Assembly: GCF_023897065.1 (NCBI RefSeq)
Contig: NZ_JAMHIV010000008.1
Coordinates: 124,001 to 188,000 of the forward strand
Direction: 5' to 3'
Source of the DNA: Crossiella sp. SN42
GTDB taxonomy: Bacteria > Actinomycetota > Actinomycetes > Mycobacteriales > Pseudonocardiaceae
DNA length: 64,000 nt
The notes under the pieces are model-generated. The model made no database searches. It was not told where the DNA came from and saw nothing but the letters and a program-made list of their open reading frames with translations. Numbering within the stretch: the first letter of the stretch is position 1; every line of letters starts with the position of its first letter. The translations under genes were made by a program, and so were the position numbers. Positions 28,301 to 36,505 of the stretch are shown here, piece after piece.

Positions 28301-29405
28301 GAACCTGGAGATGCAGGTCGTCAGCATCGCCTCCCAGGGTCTGTCCTTCGGCGTGCACGTGGTCATCGGCGCGACCCGCTGGGCGGAGATCCGGCCCGCG
28401 CTCAAGGACCTGCTCGGCACCCGGTTCGAGCTGCGCCTGGGTGACCCGAGCGAGTCCGAGGTGGACCGCAGGGTCGCGGTGAACATCCCGCAGAACCGGC
28501 CCGGCCGCGGCCTGTCGGTGGAGAAGCTGCACTTCCTGGTCGCGCTGCCGCGCATCGACGCGATGCCCTCCGCCGAGGACGTCGGCGCGGGCATCACCGA
28601 CGCGGCGCAGAAGGTCACCGCCGCCTGGCGGGGCCCGGCCGCGCCGAGGGTGCGCATGCTGCCCGACCTGCTGCCCTACGAAGAGCTCCAGGTCAACCCA
28701 GAGCTGCCTCGCCACATGGTGCCGATCGGCATCAACGAGGACGACCTGGCCACGATGTACCTGGACTTCGACGCCGAGCCGCACTTCCTGGCCTTCGCCG
28801 AGCGCGAGACCGGCAAGACCGCGCTGCTGCGCAACATCACCAAGGGCATCTGCGACCGGTACACGCCGAAGCAGGCGCGGATCATCATGGTCGACTACCG
28901 GCGCACCATGCTCGGGTTCGTGCCCGACGAGCTGCTGCTGGCCTACGCGGCCTCGTCCAACCAGCTCGGCGGCATGGTCAACGACATCAAGGCGTCGATG
29001 ACCAAGCGGCTGCCCGGTCCGGACGTCACGCAGGAGCAGCTGAAGAACCGGTCCTGGTGGACGGGTCCGGAGCTGTTCCTCATCGTCGACGACTACGACC
29101 TGGTCGCGCCGCAGGGCAACAACCCGCTCGCCCCGCTCTCGGAGTTCCTGCCGCAGGCCAAGGACGTCGGCCTGCACGTGATCCTGGCGCGGAACTCCGG
29201 TGGTGCGAGCCGGGCGATGTTCGACCCGATCATCGGCAAGATGCGCGAGCAGGCCAGCCCGGGCATCGTGATGAGCGGCAACCGGGACGAGGGCGCGCTG
29301 CTGGGCAACGTGAAACCGTCCCAGATGCCGCCGGGACGAGGCACCCTGGTCAGCCGCAAGGCCGGTCAGCAGCTCGTCCAGGTCGCCTTCCTGCCCGGAG
29401 ACTGA
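25389..29405 (+). CDS. eccC: type VII secretion ATPase EccC (EccCa-EccCb fused)
   Basis: This encodes a 1338-aa FtsK/SpoIIIE-type motor that selects and drives ESX substrates. Two TM helices (~41-60, 69-86) precede three ATPase domains. Domain 1 has Walker A GATGSGKS at 489-496 with LFIVIDEFSELL as Walker B. Domain 2 has GGPQSGKS near 851 with VFLVIDGW. Domain 3 has AERETGKT near 1137, whose first Gly is replaced by Ala, and LFLIVDDYD. GTG 25389 (MSTLQFKRSPRL) matches typical EccC N-termini; GTG 25344 would add 15 residues. Confidence 0.96.
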   Translation: MSTLQFKRSPRLSPPRPPGGEVHLEPPPEVPRVIPGNIFMKVLPFVMIVASVGMMIFMFQTGGKNPQSLLFGGMFLISTIGMMAGGGMGGGGKGQKKAEMNEDRKDYLRYLGQMRQRAREAIAEQRAEREWVHPDPKMLWSLTAKKSRRMWERRANDPDFVHVRICVGTQRLATRLVPPQTGPVDELEPISTLALRRFVRAHSLVPDLPISITMRGFAAISLHGEKELTRPLARAMLAQLTTFHTPDDLLIAVVTAGKTKAEWEWAKWLPHAQHPKLVDGIGQLRMMAGSLAQIEAWLDQLEQPLRDRQRFTRNAPPSTDEPHIVIVIDDGEVTREENILMTEGFTGVTLLDLSDSLGSLASRRGLRLVVEPTRLGARSASGVEWFGQPDALSVAEAEALARKLSPYRTATGGGESNEDEPLLSSNVGLFELLGLRDPMTFDIAQAWRPKPISDRFKVPFGVGEFGQPVELDIKEAAVGGMGPHGLCIGATGSGKSEFLRTLVLGLMATHSSAQLNLILIDFKGGATFAGLDGAAHVAAVITNLADDLTMVDRMRDAIAGEMNRRQESLKNGGNFKNVWDYEAAREKGADLDPLPALFIVIDEFSELLSAKPDFIDLFVAIGRLGRSLQIHLLLASQRLEEGKLRGLDTHLSYRVGLKTFSASESRAVLGVPDAYELPSIPGSGYLKYGATEPMIRFKACYVSGPYRPPGMQAVQTSAPVGGDRRPKLFVPDFVEIPKEPVRPVLEDKPKEEKKPDAPVEPSELDIVVQRTKNQGPKPHQVWLPPLLEPPTLDQLLPMLAPTEDRGLTSPGFFGNGRLTVPIGVVDKPYEQRRDLLWADLSGGAGHMAVAGGPQSGKSMVLRTLVMSMALTHTPQEVQFYCLDFGGGTMGSLQGLPHVGSVAGRLDPDKVRRTLAEVVSLMNEREQRFRDLGIDSMVEFRNRKRRGEIPGDLYGDVFLVIDGWLNFKQEFENLEMQVVSIASQGLSFGVHVVIGATRWAEIRPALKDLLGTRFELRLGDPSESEVDRRVAVNIPQNRPGRGLSVEKLHFLVALPRIDAMPSAEDVGAGITDAAQKVTAAWRGPAAPRVRMLPDLLPYEELQVNPELPRHMVPIGINEDDLATMYLDFDAEPHFLAFAERETGKTALLRNITKGICDRYTPKQARIIMVDYRRTMLGFVPDELLLAYAASSNQLGGMVNDIKASMTKRLPGPDVTQEQLKNRSWWTGPELFLIVDDYDLVAPQGNNPLAPLSEFLPQAKDVGLHVILARNSGGASRAMFDPIIGKMREQASPGIVMSGNRDEGALLGNVKPSQMPPGRGTLVSRKAGQQLVQVAFLPGD

Positions 29406-29418
29406 GAGAGAGGGCTCG

Positions 29419-31152
29419 TTGAGCCTGCGCGTCGCGATCGACTTCGGGACCTCCAGCACCTGTGTCGCGGTGTCCGTCGACGGGCGGGAACCGCAGATCG
29501 TGGTGGTGGACGGCGCCGACTCGGTGATGCCGTCCGCGGTGTACGCCGCCGCGGACGGCACGCTGTTCGTCGGTCACGAGGCCGAGCGGCAGGCCGCGGT
29601 CGACCCCTCCCGGTACGAGCCGAACCCGAAGCGGCGCATCGACGAGGGCGAGCTGCTGCTGGGCACCACGGTGCTGCCGGTGCTCGACGTGGTCCGCGCG
29701 GTGCTGGCCAGGGCGGTCGCCGAGGCCAGGCGGCTGGCCGGCGGCGCGCCGGTGGACCTGCTGGTGCTCACCCACCCCGCGGACTGGGGCGCGATCCGCA
29801 CCAGGGTGCTGCGCCAGGCGGGCAACCGGCTGGCCAACGAGCTGGTGCTGGTGCCGGAACCGGTGGCGGCCGCGGTGTTCCACTCCGCGGGGCACGTGCT
29901 GGCCGACGGGGCCGCGCTGGCCGTGCTGGACCTGGGCGGCGGCACGGTGGACGCCAGCGTGGTGCGCAGGCAGGGCGAGTCCTTCCAGGTGCTGGCCACC
30001 AAGGGCGACCCCGGCTTCGGCGGCGCGGACATCGACCAGCTGCTGCTCGAACACGTCGGCGCGCTGGTCTCCGCGGTGGACGCCGACGGCTGGCGCTCGC
30101 TGGTGGAGGGCCGCGAGCTGGCCGACCGCCGGCGCAGGCGGGTGCTCCGCCAGGACGTGCGCGGCGCCAAGGAGACCCTGTCCCGGCACGCCTACACCGA
30201 CGTGCCGCTGCCGCCCCCGTTCCCGGACGCGCACGTCACCAGGGCCGACCTGGAACGCCTGATCCACGCCCCGCTCTCCCGCGCCGCCGAGCTGGTGCAG
30301 GCCACGGTGCACAACGCGGGGCTCAGCTCGTCCCAGCTGGCCGCGGTCTTCCTGGTCGGCGGCTCCAGCCGGATCCCGCTGGTGGCCCGCCTGGTGCACG
30401 AGTCGACCGGAATAGTCCCCACGACCCTGGACCAGCCGGAGACGGTGGTGGCCCGCGGCGCCCTGCGTGCGGTCGCCGCCGACCCGCACCGCACCGCCAA
30501 GCTCCCGCCCGCACCGCCACCACCCCCGCGCCCGCCCCAGCCGCTCTACACCCCGCCACCCCCGCCGCCACCACCCCCGGCCAAGTCGGCGAAGGCGCCA
30601 TGGCTGATCGGCGGCGCGGTGGTCGCCGCGGTGGCCGCGGTCGCCGTCACGGTCGCCCTGACCACCGACGGCAGCCCCGAGACCACTCCCACCACCGCGC
30701 CCAGCCAGTCTCCGGCCGCGCAGCAGATCGCCCAGTACAGCTACCGGTTCACCCTGCCCGAGGGCTGGTACCAGGCAGGCGGCGACGGCCCGACCCGCAA
30801 GGTCCAGCTCCGCCCGGACGGCCAGACCAGCGGCGCGGACGTGGTGGCGGTGGAGGAGCGGGCGCTGACCTACGACAGCACCACGGACCGTGACCGCGCG
30901 CTGCGCGAACTCCGGACGGAGTACGAGAAGGCCGCGGACAACGGTTACTCCGGGTTCAACCAGAGTCATCAGTTCGCGGGAAAGGACGTCGTCTACTACC
31001 GGCGCACCGTGGGTGATGCGACAGTGGACTACTACGTGGTGTTCCAGGGCAAGGCCCAGGTCACGGTCGGTTGCCAGTCCTCGGGCGGAGGACGGGAACG
31101 GGTGCGCGCGAGCTGCGAACAGGTGGTCGGCACCCTGACAGTCTCAGGTTGA
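29419..31152 (+). CDS. Hsp70-like T7SS-associated protein (Rv3446c-type C-terminus)
   Basis: This encodes a 577-aa protein. The N-terminal ~360 residues form an Hsp70/actin-type ATPase with both phosphate loops (AIDFGTSSTCV, AVLDLGGGTVDASV) and the adenosine motif (VFLVGGSSRIPLV). The Hsp70 substrate domain is absent. Instead there is a Pro-rich linker, one TM helix (WLIGGAVVAAVAAVAVTVAL) and an extracytoplasmic domain (YRFTLPEGWYQAG, KDVVYYRRTVGD) like the C-terminal domain of Rv3446c of the Mycobacterium tuberculosis ESX-4 locus. It lies 13 bp after eccC. It may sense or assist ESX assembly. Confidence 0.85.
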   Translation: MSLRVAIDFGTSSTCVAVSVDGREPQIVVVDGADSVMPSAVYAAADGTLFVGHEAERQAAVDPSRYEPNPKRRIDEGELLLGTTVLPVLDVVRAVLARAVAEARRLAGGAPVDLLVLTHPADWGAIRTRVLRQAGNRLANELVLVPEPVAAAVFHSAGHVLADGAALAVLDLGGGTVDASVVRRQGESFQVLATKGDPGFGGADIDQLLLEHVGALVSAVDADGWRSLVEGRELADRRRRRVLRQDVRGAKETLSRHAYTDVPLPPPFPDAHVTRADLERLIHAPLSRAAELVQATVHNAGLSSSQLAAVFLVGGSSRIPLVARLVHESTGIVPTTLDQPETVVARGALRAVAADPHRTAKLPPAPPPPPRPPQPLYTPPPPPPPPPAKSAKAPWLIGGAVVAAVAAVAVTVALTTDGSPETTPTTAPSQSPAAQQIAQYSYRFTLPEGWYQAGGDGPTRKVQLRPDGQTSGADVVAVEERALTYDSTTDRDRALRELRTEYEKAADNGYSGFNQSHQFAGKDVVYYRRTVGDATVDYYVVFQGKAQVTVGCQSSGGGRERVRASCEQVVGTLTVSG

Positions 31153-31178
31153 GCAGCGGTAAGAAGGGCAACAGCACG

Positions 31179-31595
31179 ATGGGGGACCAGTTACCCGTGC
31201 ACGAGGTCATCGCCCGGTTCCGGGCAGAGGTGAACGCCGCGGTGGACCGGGGCAGCCGCGCCGCCGCGGACGCCAGGGAGCACAGCGACGCCTTCCGGTC
31301 CCAGACCAGGGACCTGGCCGAGGACGTCCGCAAGGGCAAGCTCACCCCCACCCGCGAGGACCTGACCAAGCCCACGGCCCGCACCGCCGCCACCGACTTC
31401 CGCACCGCCCAGCGCCTCCCGGTCGAAGACCTTCCCGATGGCGAACAATTGCTCGCCCCACCCCCACCCCCGCCATCCCCCGATCAGGGAACGCAAAAGC
31501 AAACAAAGGGCGCCAACGCCTGGCCGTCCCGAATGCAAAACCCCCGCCGCACCGGCGATGACGAGGACTTTTCCCAGGAGCAAATCCTCTACTGA
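31179..31595 (+). CDS. small acidic-tailed protein of the ESX operon
   Basis: This encodes a 138-aa protein of unknown family. A helical N-terminus (VHEVIARFRAEVNAAVDRG) is followed by a linker with a run of prolines and a short acidic end, DDEDFSQEQILY. A similar end (DDDDDYEQQSWLS) closes the protein at 41582-42013. ATG 31179 follows AAGAAGGG. The position between the Rv3446c-type gene and the WXG100 pair suggests an ESX accessory or chaperone-like role, but nothing proves it. Confidence 0.65.
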   Translation: MGDQLPVHEVIARFRAEVNAAVDRGSRAAADAREHSDAFRSQTRDLAEDVRKGKLTPTREDLTKPTARTAATDFRTAQRLPVEDLPDGEQLLAPPPPPPSPDQGTQKQTKGANAWPSRMQNPRRTGDDEDFSQEQILY

Positions 31596-31726
31596 CCCCG
31601 GGTTCCGCCCCGCGACGTTTACTGTCGCAACGGCTTCCCGGAACCTGACAACGCGATGGAACCGACCATGGCAGTGTCAGCGTCACAACGATGTCCGACA
31701 GAACAACCCACTAGGGGGTTCCTCAA

Positions 31727-32041
31727 ATGGCAAGTGGATACGGTCTTGACGCCGAAGGCATGGCGAAGGCTGCCGTCGATGTCGACAAGGTGAACAACGA
31801 GATCACCTCCGACCTGCGCTCCCTGGAGAACCAGCTGGAGCCGCTCGTCAACGTCTGGCGTGGCGCGGCCGCTACCTCCTTCGCCAAGCTGCTGGAGCAG
31901 TGGACCACCGAGACCAACAACCTGAACAGCGCGCTGGGCGGCATCGCGGCCACGCTGAAGGAGCAGTCCGGCGGCTACATCCTCCAGGAGGAGGAGGCCG
32001 CTTCGAGCATGTCCAGCATTGCCGCTGGCCTCGACGGCTGA
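31727..32041 (+). CDS. WXG100 protein, EsxB/CFP-10-like
   Basis: This encodes a 104-aa helix-turn-helix hairpin protein. The WxG turn is W44-R-G46 (NVWRGAAATSF). The C-terminal export signal Yxxx[DE] is Y84-ILQ-E88, which marks it as the signal-bearing partner of an Esx heterodimer. AGGGGG lies 8 nt before ATG 31727. A 131-bp gap upstream separates it from the acidic-tailed gene and may hold a promoter, which could not be defined. Confidence 0.92.
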   Translation: MASGYGLDAEGMAKAAVDVDKVNNEITSDLRSLENQLEPLVNVWRGAAATSFAKLLEQWTTETNNLNSALGGIAATLKEQSGGYILQEEEAASSMSSIAAGLDG

Positions 32042-32101
32042 TTTTCCCGGCTTCCGCCAATCCGCTCACATTCTTCGTAACGCTTGCCAAAGGGGTAAAA
32101 A

Positions 32102-32383
32102 GTGGAGATCAAGGTTGATTTCGGCCTCATCCAGGAGGGCCAGACCGGCTGCCAGCGCGCCGCGACCAACATGCAGTCCAAGCTCGACGACCTGAAGGCC
32201 AACCTCGCGCCGCTCGTCGCTACCTGGGAAGGCTCGGCCGCCGAGGCGTACAAGGGGCACCAGGAGAAGTGGGACCGCTCCGCGCAGAAGCTGCAGGAGA
32301 TCATCAACAAGGTCGCCATCGCGCTGGGCACCGCCCACGAGGCCTACCAGGGCAACGAGCAGAAGGCCGCCGGCTCCTGGTGA
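32102..32383 (+). CDS. WXG100 protein, EsxA/ESAT-6-like
   Basis: This encodes a 93-aa WXG100 protein with W42-E-G44 (ATWEGSAAEAYKGHQEKW). It also has a Y82-QGN-E86 motif near its C-terminus. AAAGGGG precedes GTG 32102. It follows the EsxB-like gene by 60 bp, so the products probably form a 1:1 dimer exported by the EccC machine. This gene order next to the Rv3446c-type gene parallels esxU-esxT of ESX-4. Confidence 0.92.
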   Translation: MEIKVDFGLIQEGQTGCQRAATNMQSKLDDLKANLAPLVATWEGSAAEAYKGHQEKWDRSAQKLQEIINKVAIALGTAHEAYQGNEQKAAGSW

Positions 32384-32407
32384 CCAAGCTCTAGCCTGAC
32401 GACTTCT

Positions 32408-32436
32408 GGCCCCGAGGCGACTACCGCCTCGGGGCC
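32408..32436. terminator. bidirectional terminator after the WXG100 pair
   Basis: A perfect 12-bp stem GGCCCCGAGGCG (32408-32419) pairs with 32425-32436 around a 5-nt loop ACTAC. It lies between the EsxA-like stop and the convergent regulator gene, which ends at 32440. Confidence 0.82.
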
Positions 32437-32439
32437 AAG

Positions 32440-35400
32440 TCATGTCCGAGGACGGCCCCGCTGGGTGAGCAGTTCACTGACCTCGGCTGCCTGTGGCATG
32501 CCCATCTCCGTGAAGAGTTCCAGACTCTGCCGGTAGTACGCTTTGGCATCACTCGACTGCCTGGTCGCATCCGAGTTCTTTCCCAACAGGAACAGTGTCT
32601 GGGCTGTTACCGGCCGCTGACCGGTCCGTCGGCAGACTTGAAGCGCTTGGTTGGCGTGTGCCTGGCACTCTCCGTGCCTTCCTCGCTCATACTCGGCTGT
32701 CGCGACGGCTAAGTGAAATTTTCCGGTTGCTGACTCAAAGCCGCGTTTGTCGGCGAATTGCAGGCCTCTTGTGGCATAGTTAACGGCCGCCGTGAAGTCG
32801 CGTTCGGCGATGGAGCTTAGGGCGAATACCAGATCGGCGAGTAGGACGCCTTCTGTGTAGCGATTTTGTGTCGCAATTTCTGCGGCCTGGCGACAGTATG
32901 TCGACGCCTCGGAGTATTGGTTTCTTTCCAGTGAGATTTCGGCGAGCAGAAGTAGTGTTCGAGATTCTAGCCAGGGGATTTTCTTCTCTTTCGTCAGCTT
33001 GCTGGCATGAGTCACCAGTGCTGTAGCGGAGTCCAGATTACCTAGCGATGCCTCTGCTCGGGCGAGCCACTCTCGTAGCGTTACTGCTGATTCTGGAAGA
33101 CGATCAGTGGGGTCTTGTGTCATAAGTTCGTTCAGTAGTTCTACGGCTTCATTGAAGAGTCCCAGATTTACCATGTAAGAAGCTTTATTGATATGAAGTA
33201 GGCGTTCGTTGATGCTGACTCCGAGGTCGATGGACAGTGCTATGCTTCTTTGTGTCAGATCAAGGGCTTCTTGAAATGCGCCAAGCTTCGACTGAATGGC
33301 GGCAAGATTTCCGAGAATGTAAGACTGGCCTACCTTGTGGTTCAACTCGACACAGATGTCAAGTGCTTCCCTGCTGTGCTGATCACTTTTCTGCAGGTTT
33401 GCGCATCGAAGATAAGAAAGGGCAAGTTTGCTGGCTGCTGTGGCTTGCCTCTCCCTGTCTTCAGTTTCCTTGTGGATATTTCGCGCCTCATCTAGGTAGC
33501 GAATGCTCAGCTCGTAGTCTCCGCTGCTGAGAAGCTCGTTTCCCATTCCCTCGAGCATGACCGCTTCGGCGGCGCGATCCCCTACCTTCCTTGCTTCGGT
33601 CAGGCCAACTTCGAGTGCGCGGAGATTCTCCAGGCTGTGTCGATAGGATGTCAAGTAGGTGTGTAAAGAATCTGCGAGAAGCCATGAATACTTTGTGGTT
33701 TCTGTGCCGGCAGCCGCCTCTAGTGCGGTAGTGATTGCTGTCAATTCGGCAGCGAGCCAGTCGTGCGCGGATTCCTTGGTCTTGATGTGTGTCGGCTCGT
33801 TCTCGGCATGGTGGTTCGTCGTGGGCAGCCTTACTGTTCCCGGGTAGAGGAGATCGGTTGCCCTGTTGGTGTTGTGTAGGTAGAACTCGTAGAGCCTCGT
33901 TTCGATTTCCAGCTGATCCTCAGGTGAGTGTTGGCGCTGTAGTAGCCCCCTTGCGTACAGCTGGATCAAGTCGTGGAAGTAATATCTTCCGGAATTTTGC
34001 TGGACCAGGTTCGCGGTCGCGAGTTCGATCATGAGCACTCGTGTCGCTGATTCGGACGAGCTGCTCAACGATGCTGCAGCTCGGACGGCGAAATCCGGTC
34101 CGGGAATCACGCTAAGCAATGGGAACAAGTTTTGAGCCTCGGGACTGAGAGCTACGTAGGAAAGATCGAATGTCGCCTGGACAGCGGCCTGTTCGTCGCC
34201 GGCTACGGCCAGGGCGGCAACTCGGTTCTCCGCGCGCAGCATGGTGACATAGGCGGTGATCCCGGTGCGGCGGTCGAGGATGTTCGCCGCGGCGATACGA
34301 ATCGCCAAGGGCAGGTGGGCACACAACGTCGCAAGTTCCTCCGCTGCCGCCTTGGCTGAATCCACGGCGGCGCGGCCGAGCATGCGGGCCAACAGATCGT
34401 TGGCGGCTTTCCCGGTGAGCACGTCAAGAGTGAAGCGGTGTGAGTCCTGGAGCTCGGGTAGTTCGTTGCGGCTGGTGATCAGTGTCGCCGAATCGCCACT
34501 GTTGGGCAACAGGTCCCGGATCTGGCTGACCGAAGCGGCATTGTCCAAAACTAGTAGCATCTGGCGGCCGGCCAACGTCTTCTGGTACAGCGTGCGCAGT
34601 GCGGTGGGGTCGGCGGGTATCTCGTCCGATGGCACGCCCAAGCCACGCAAGAATTGGGACATCACCTGTTCCCGGGTGGCTGGTGAGCTGGCGGAGAAGC
34701 CGCGAAGGTTCGCATACAGCTGTCCGTCCGGAAAAAGTGCTCGGGTGAGGTTGCCCAGCCGGATTGCGAGTGCGGTCTTGCCCACGCCCGGCAGTCCGGA
34801 GATGACCACAGGAACCCGGTCGCGCAGCAGCTCGGTGATGTTTTGGAGCAGCTCGGCACGGCCGACGAAATCAGGGATGTCCAGCGGCAATTGGGAGGGG
34901 ATGACGACAGGCCCGGTCGGCGCATGCGGGGCAGGTGCGACGTCCCCGGTAAGGATCTTTTGATGCAGTTCACGGAGCGTATGGCCGGGACCGACGCTCA
35001 GCTCCACAGCAAGAACGCGACTGGCTTCAGCAAAGGCTTCAAGGGCCTCCGCCTGTCGGCCGGCGCGGTACAGCGCCAGCATCAGCAAAGCCCAGAACTC
35101 CTCGTGGAGCGGGTTCTCCGCAGTGGCCGTGCGGAGTTCGGCGACCAGGTCCCCGCTGCGTCCCAGGTCCAGTTCCGCCGTGAACCGCAGTTCCAGTGCT
35201 CGGACCCGTTCTTGAGTCAAGCGGATGCCGTGGTCGGCACGTAGTGCGGAGGACGGCACGTCTCCGAACGGCTGGCCCCGCCATAGGATGAGTGCCTCGC
35301 CCAGCAGATCGACCCGCCGGTCTGCCCCGGTGAGCTGCGCAGCCCTGACCAGCTCGCGGAAGCGGAACACGTCCACCGACTCCGGTGCCACATCGGCCTG

Positions 35401-35649
35401 GTAGCCGCGGCCCGAGGTCCGGATCACCGCCGCGCCGAGCACCTGCCGCAGCCGCTTCACATAGGTCTGGATGGCCGCTTTCGGCCGGGCGGGCGGGTCG
35501 AAGTCCCAGAGGTACCCGGTCAGTTCTTCGACCGACACCGGTTCCCCTGGGCGCATCAGCAGGCTGGCCAGCAGGATTCGGTGTTTGGTCGCGCCGATCG
35601 TTCCTGCCGGTGTGAGCAGTGGTCCGAGCACGCCAAAAGCAGGCTTCAT
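32440..35649 (-). CDS. AfsR/SARP-type regulator with BTAD, NB-ARC and TPR domains
   Basis: This encodes a 1069-aa regulator. Residues ~1-90 are an OmpR-like winged helix (SVEELTGYLWDFDPPARPKA). Residues ~92-236 are a BTAD domain. From ~260 there is an NB-ARC/STAND ATPase with Walker A GLPGVGKT (285-292) and MLLVLDNA. The C-terminal half consists of TPR-like repeats. AGGGGGG 8 nt upstream decides for ATG 35649 over GTG 35658. Such proteins integrate signals to activate secondary-metabolite or other genes. The TPR-coding half (about 32450-33700) is visibly richer in A/T than its surroundings, suggesting foreign origin of that part. Confidence 0.9.
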   Translation of the reverse strand: MKPAFGVLGPLLTPAGTIGATKHRILLASLLMRPGEPVSVEELTGYLWDFDPPARPKAAIQTYVKRLRQVLGAAVIRTSGRGYQADVAPESVDVFRFRELVRAAQLTGADRRVDLLGEALILWRGQPFGDVPSSALRADHGIRLTQERVRALELRFTAELDLGRSGDLVAELRTATAENPLHEEFWALLMLALYRAGRQAEALEAFAEASRVLAVELSVGPGHTLRELHQKILTGDVAPAPHAPTGPVVIPSQLPLDIPDFVGRAELLQNITELLRDRVPVVISGLPGVGKTALAIRLGNLTRALFPDGQLYANLRGFSASSPATREQVMSQFLRGLGVPSDEIPADPTALRTLYQKTLAGRQMLLVLDNAASVSQIRDLLPNSGDSATLITSRNELPELQDSHRFTLDVLTGKAANDLLARMLGRAAVDSAKAAAEELATLCAHLPLAIRIAAANILDRRTGITAYVTMLRAENRVAALAVAGDEQAAVQATFDLSYVALSPEAQNLFPLLSVIPGPDFAVRAAASLSSSSESATRVLMIELATANLVQQNSGRYYFHDLIQLYARGLLQRQHSPEDQLEIETRLYEFYLHNTNRATDLLYPGTVRLPTTNHHAENEPTHIKTKESAHDWLAAELTAITTALEAAAGTETTKYSWLLADSLHTYLTSYRHSLENLRALEVGLTEARKVGDRAAEAVMLEGMGNELLSSGDYELSIRYLDEARNIHKETEDRERQATAASKLALSYLRCANLQKSDQHSREALDICVELNHKVGQSYILGNLAAIQSKLGAFQEALDLTQRSIALSIDLGVSINERLLHINKASYMVNLGLFNEAVELLNELMTQDPTDRLPESAVTLREWLARAEASLGNLDSATALVTHASKLTKEKKIPWLESRTLLLLAEISLERNQYSEASTYCRQAAEIATQNRYTEGVLLADLVFALSSIAERDFTAAVNYATRGLQFADKRGFESATGKFHLAVATAEYERGRHGECQAHANQALQVCRRTGQRPVTAQTLFLLGKNSDATRQSSDAKAYYRQSLELFTEMGMPQAAEVSELLTQRGRPRT

Positions 35650-35719
35650 CAACAGCACCCCCCTGTCGAGATGCCGCGATGCTAACCAGGTTCAGCGTTG
35701 GGTGACCGGGGTTTCGCGG

Positions 35720-36328
35720 TCAGTCACCGGCCAGGGCGATCTGGTCGCGGCCGCTGCGCTTGGCGCGCAGGACGGCCGCATCGGCGCGGCGGACCAGCGA
35801 CAACAGGTCGTGACCTGCCCCAGGGTCGTGGACCGCCACGCCGATGGAGGCGGCCATCCCAGTGATCACTACCGGCCTCCCGTCGGTAGAGATCACCGGG
35901 ACGGCCATTTCCCTGATCTTGGCCCGGATCCGGCGTGCTGCCCTTATCGCCCGCTGCCGGTCGCTCGCCGGGAACAAGACCAGGAACTCGTCGCCGCCGT
36001 GACCGCCGTACCGCGCCGCGATACCGCTGTCATGGGCGACTGACCGTAGGACCTGACCCACCGCCTGGAGCACCGAGTCCCCGGCCAGGTGCCCGTGTTC
36101 GTCGTTGACCAGTTTGAACCGGTCCAGGTCGACTACCAGCAGGACGCTTTCCCGCTGACCCGCCTGGCGCAGTGCGGACGGGGCCTGTTCGGCCCAGCCC
36201 CTGCGGTCGAGCAAGCCGGTCAGGGGATCCGTCGCCCAGTAGCCGTAGGGCTGCCCGCAGGCGTGGCAGCTGAGGCCGTGGGCTGTGTCAGCCGTGGTTC
36301 CTGGATGCATCGCCGGATCGACCCCCAC
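35720..36328 (-). CDS. GGDEF-domain protein (probable diguanylate cyclase)
   Basis: This encodes a 202-aa protein. A short N-terminus contains one CxxC (LSCHACGQPYG), then a complete GGDEF domain runs from DPLTGLLDRRGW to DAAVLRAKRSGR. The active-site motif GGDEF is intact (RYGGHGGDEFLV), so synthesis of cyclic di-GMP from GTP is likely. No RxxD inhibitory site is found at the expected place. No TM or sensor domain is present. The start is uncertain: GTG 36328 or ATG 36310 six codons in. It is divergent from the EspR-like gene. Confidence 0.85.
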   Translation of the reverse strand: MGVDPAMHPGTTADTAHGLSCHACGQPYGYWATDPLTGLLDRRGWAEQAPSALRQAGQRESVLLVVDLDRFKLVNDEHGHLAGDSVLQAVGQVLRSVAHDSGIAARYGGHGGDEFLVLFPASDRQRAIRAARRIRAKIREMAVPVISTDGRPVVITGMAASIGVAVHDPGAGHDLLSLVRRADAAVLRAKRSGRDQIALAGD

Positions 36329-36385
36329 CGAGTTGGTCTCGCATGCCGGGCACGGTGTTGCGGTAGTTAGCCTGCTGGACGACGG

Positions 36386-36415
36386 TTGAGCTGAGTCAGT
36401 TCCGAAGTCTATGGT
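36386..36415 (+). promoter_or_regulatory. candidate promoter of the EspR-like operon
   Basis: TTGAGC (36386-36391) and TATGGT (36410-36415) are separated by 18 bp, a good housekeeping-type promoter. Transcription would start near 36422, upstream of both possible start codons of the HTH gene. Confidence 0.5.
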
Positions 36416-36505
36416 TGGTGTACCAGGGTTTCAACTGAGGAAAAAGCCGTCACCCGTATGGCCCTTTCTATCAGTGAATTCTTCGAAGTGGTCTGGGGAG
36501 GCCCG

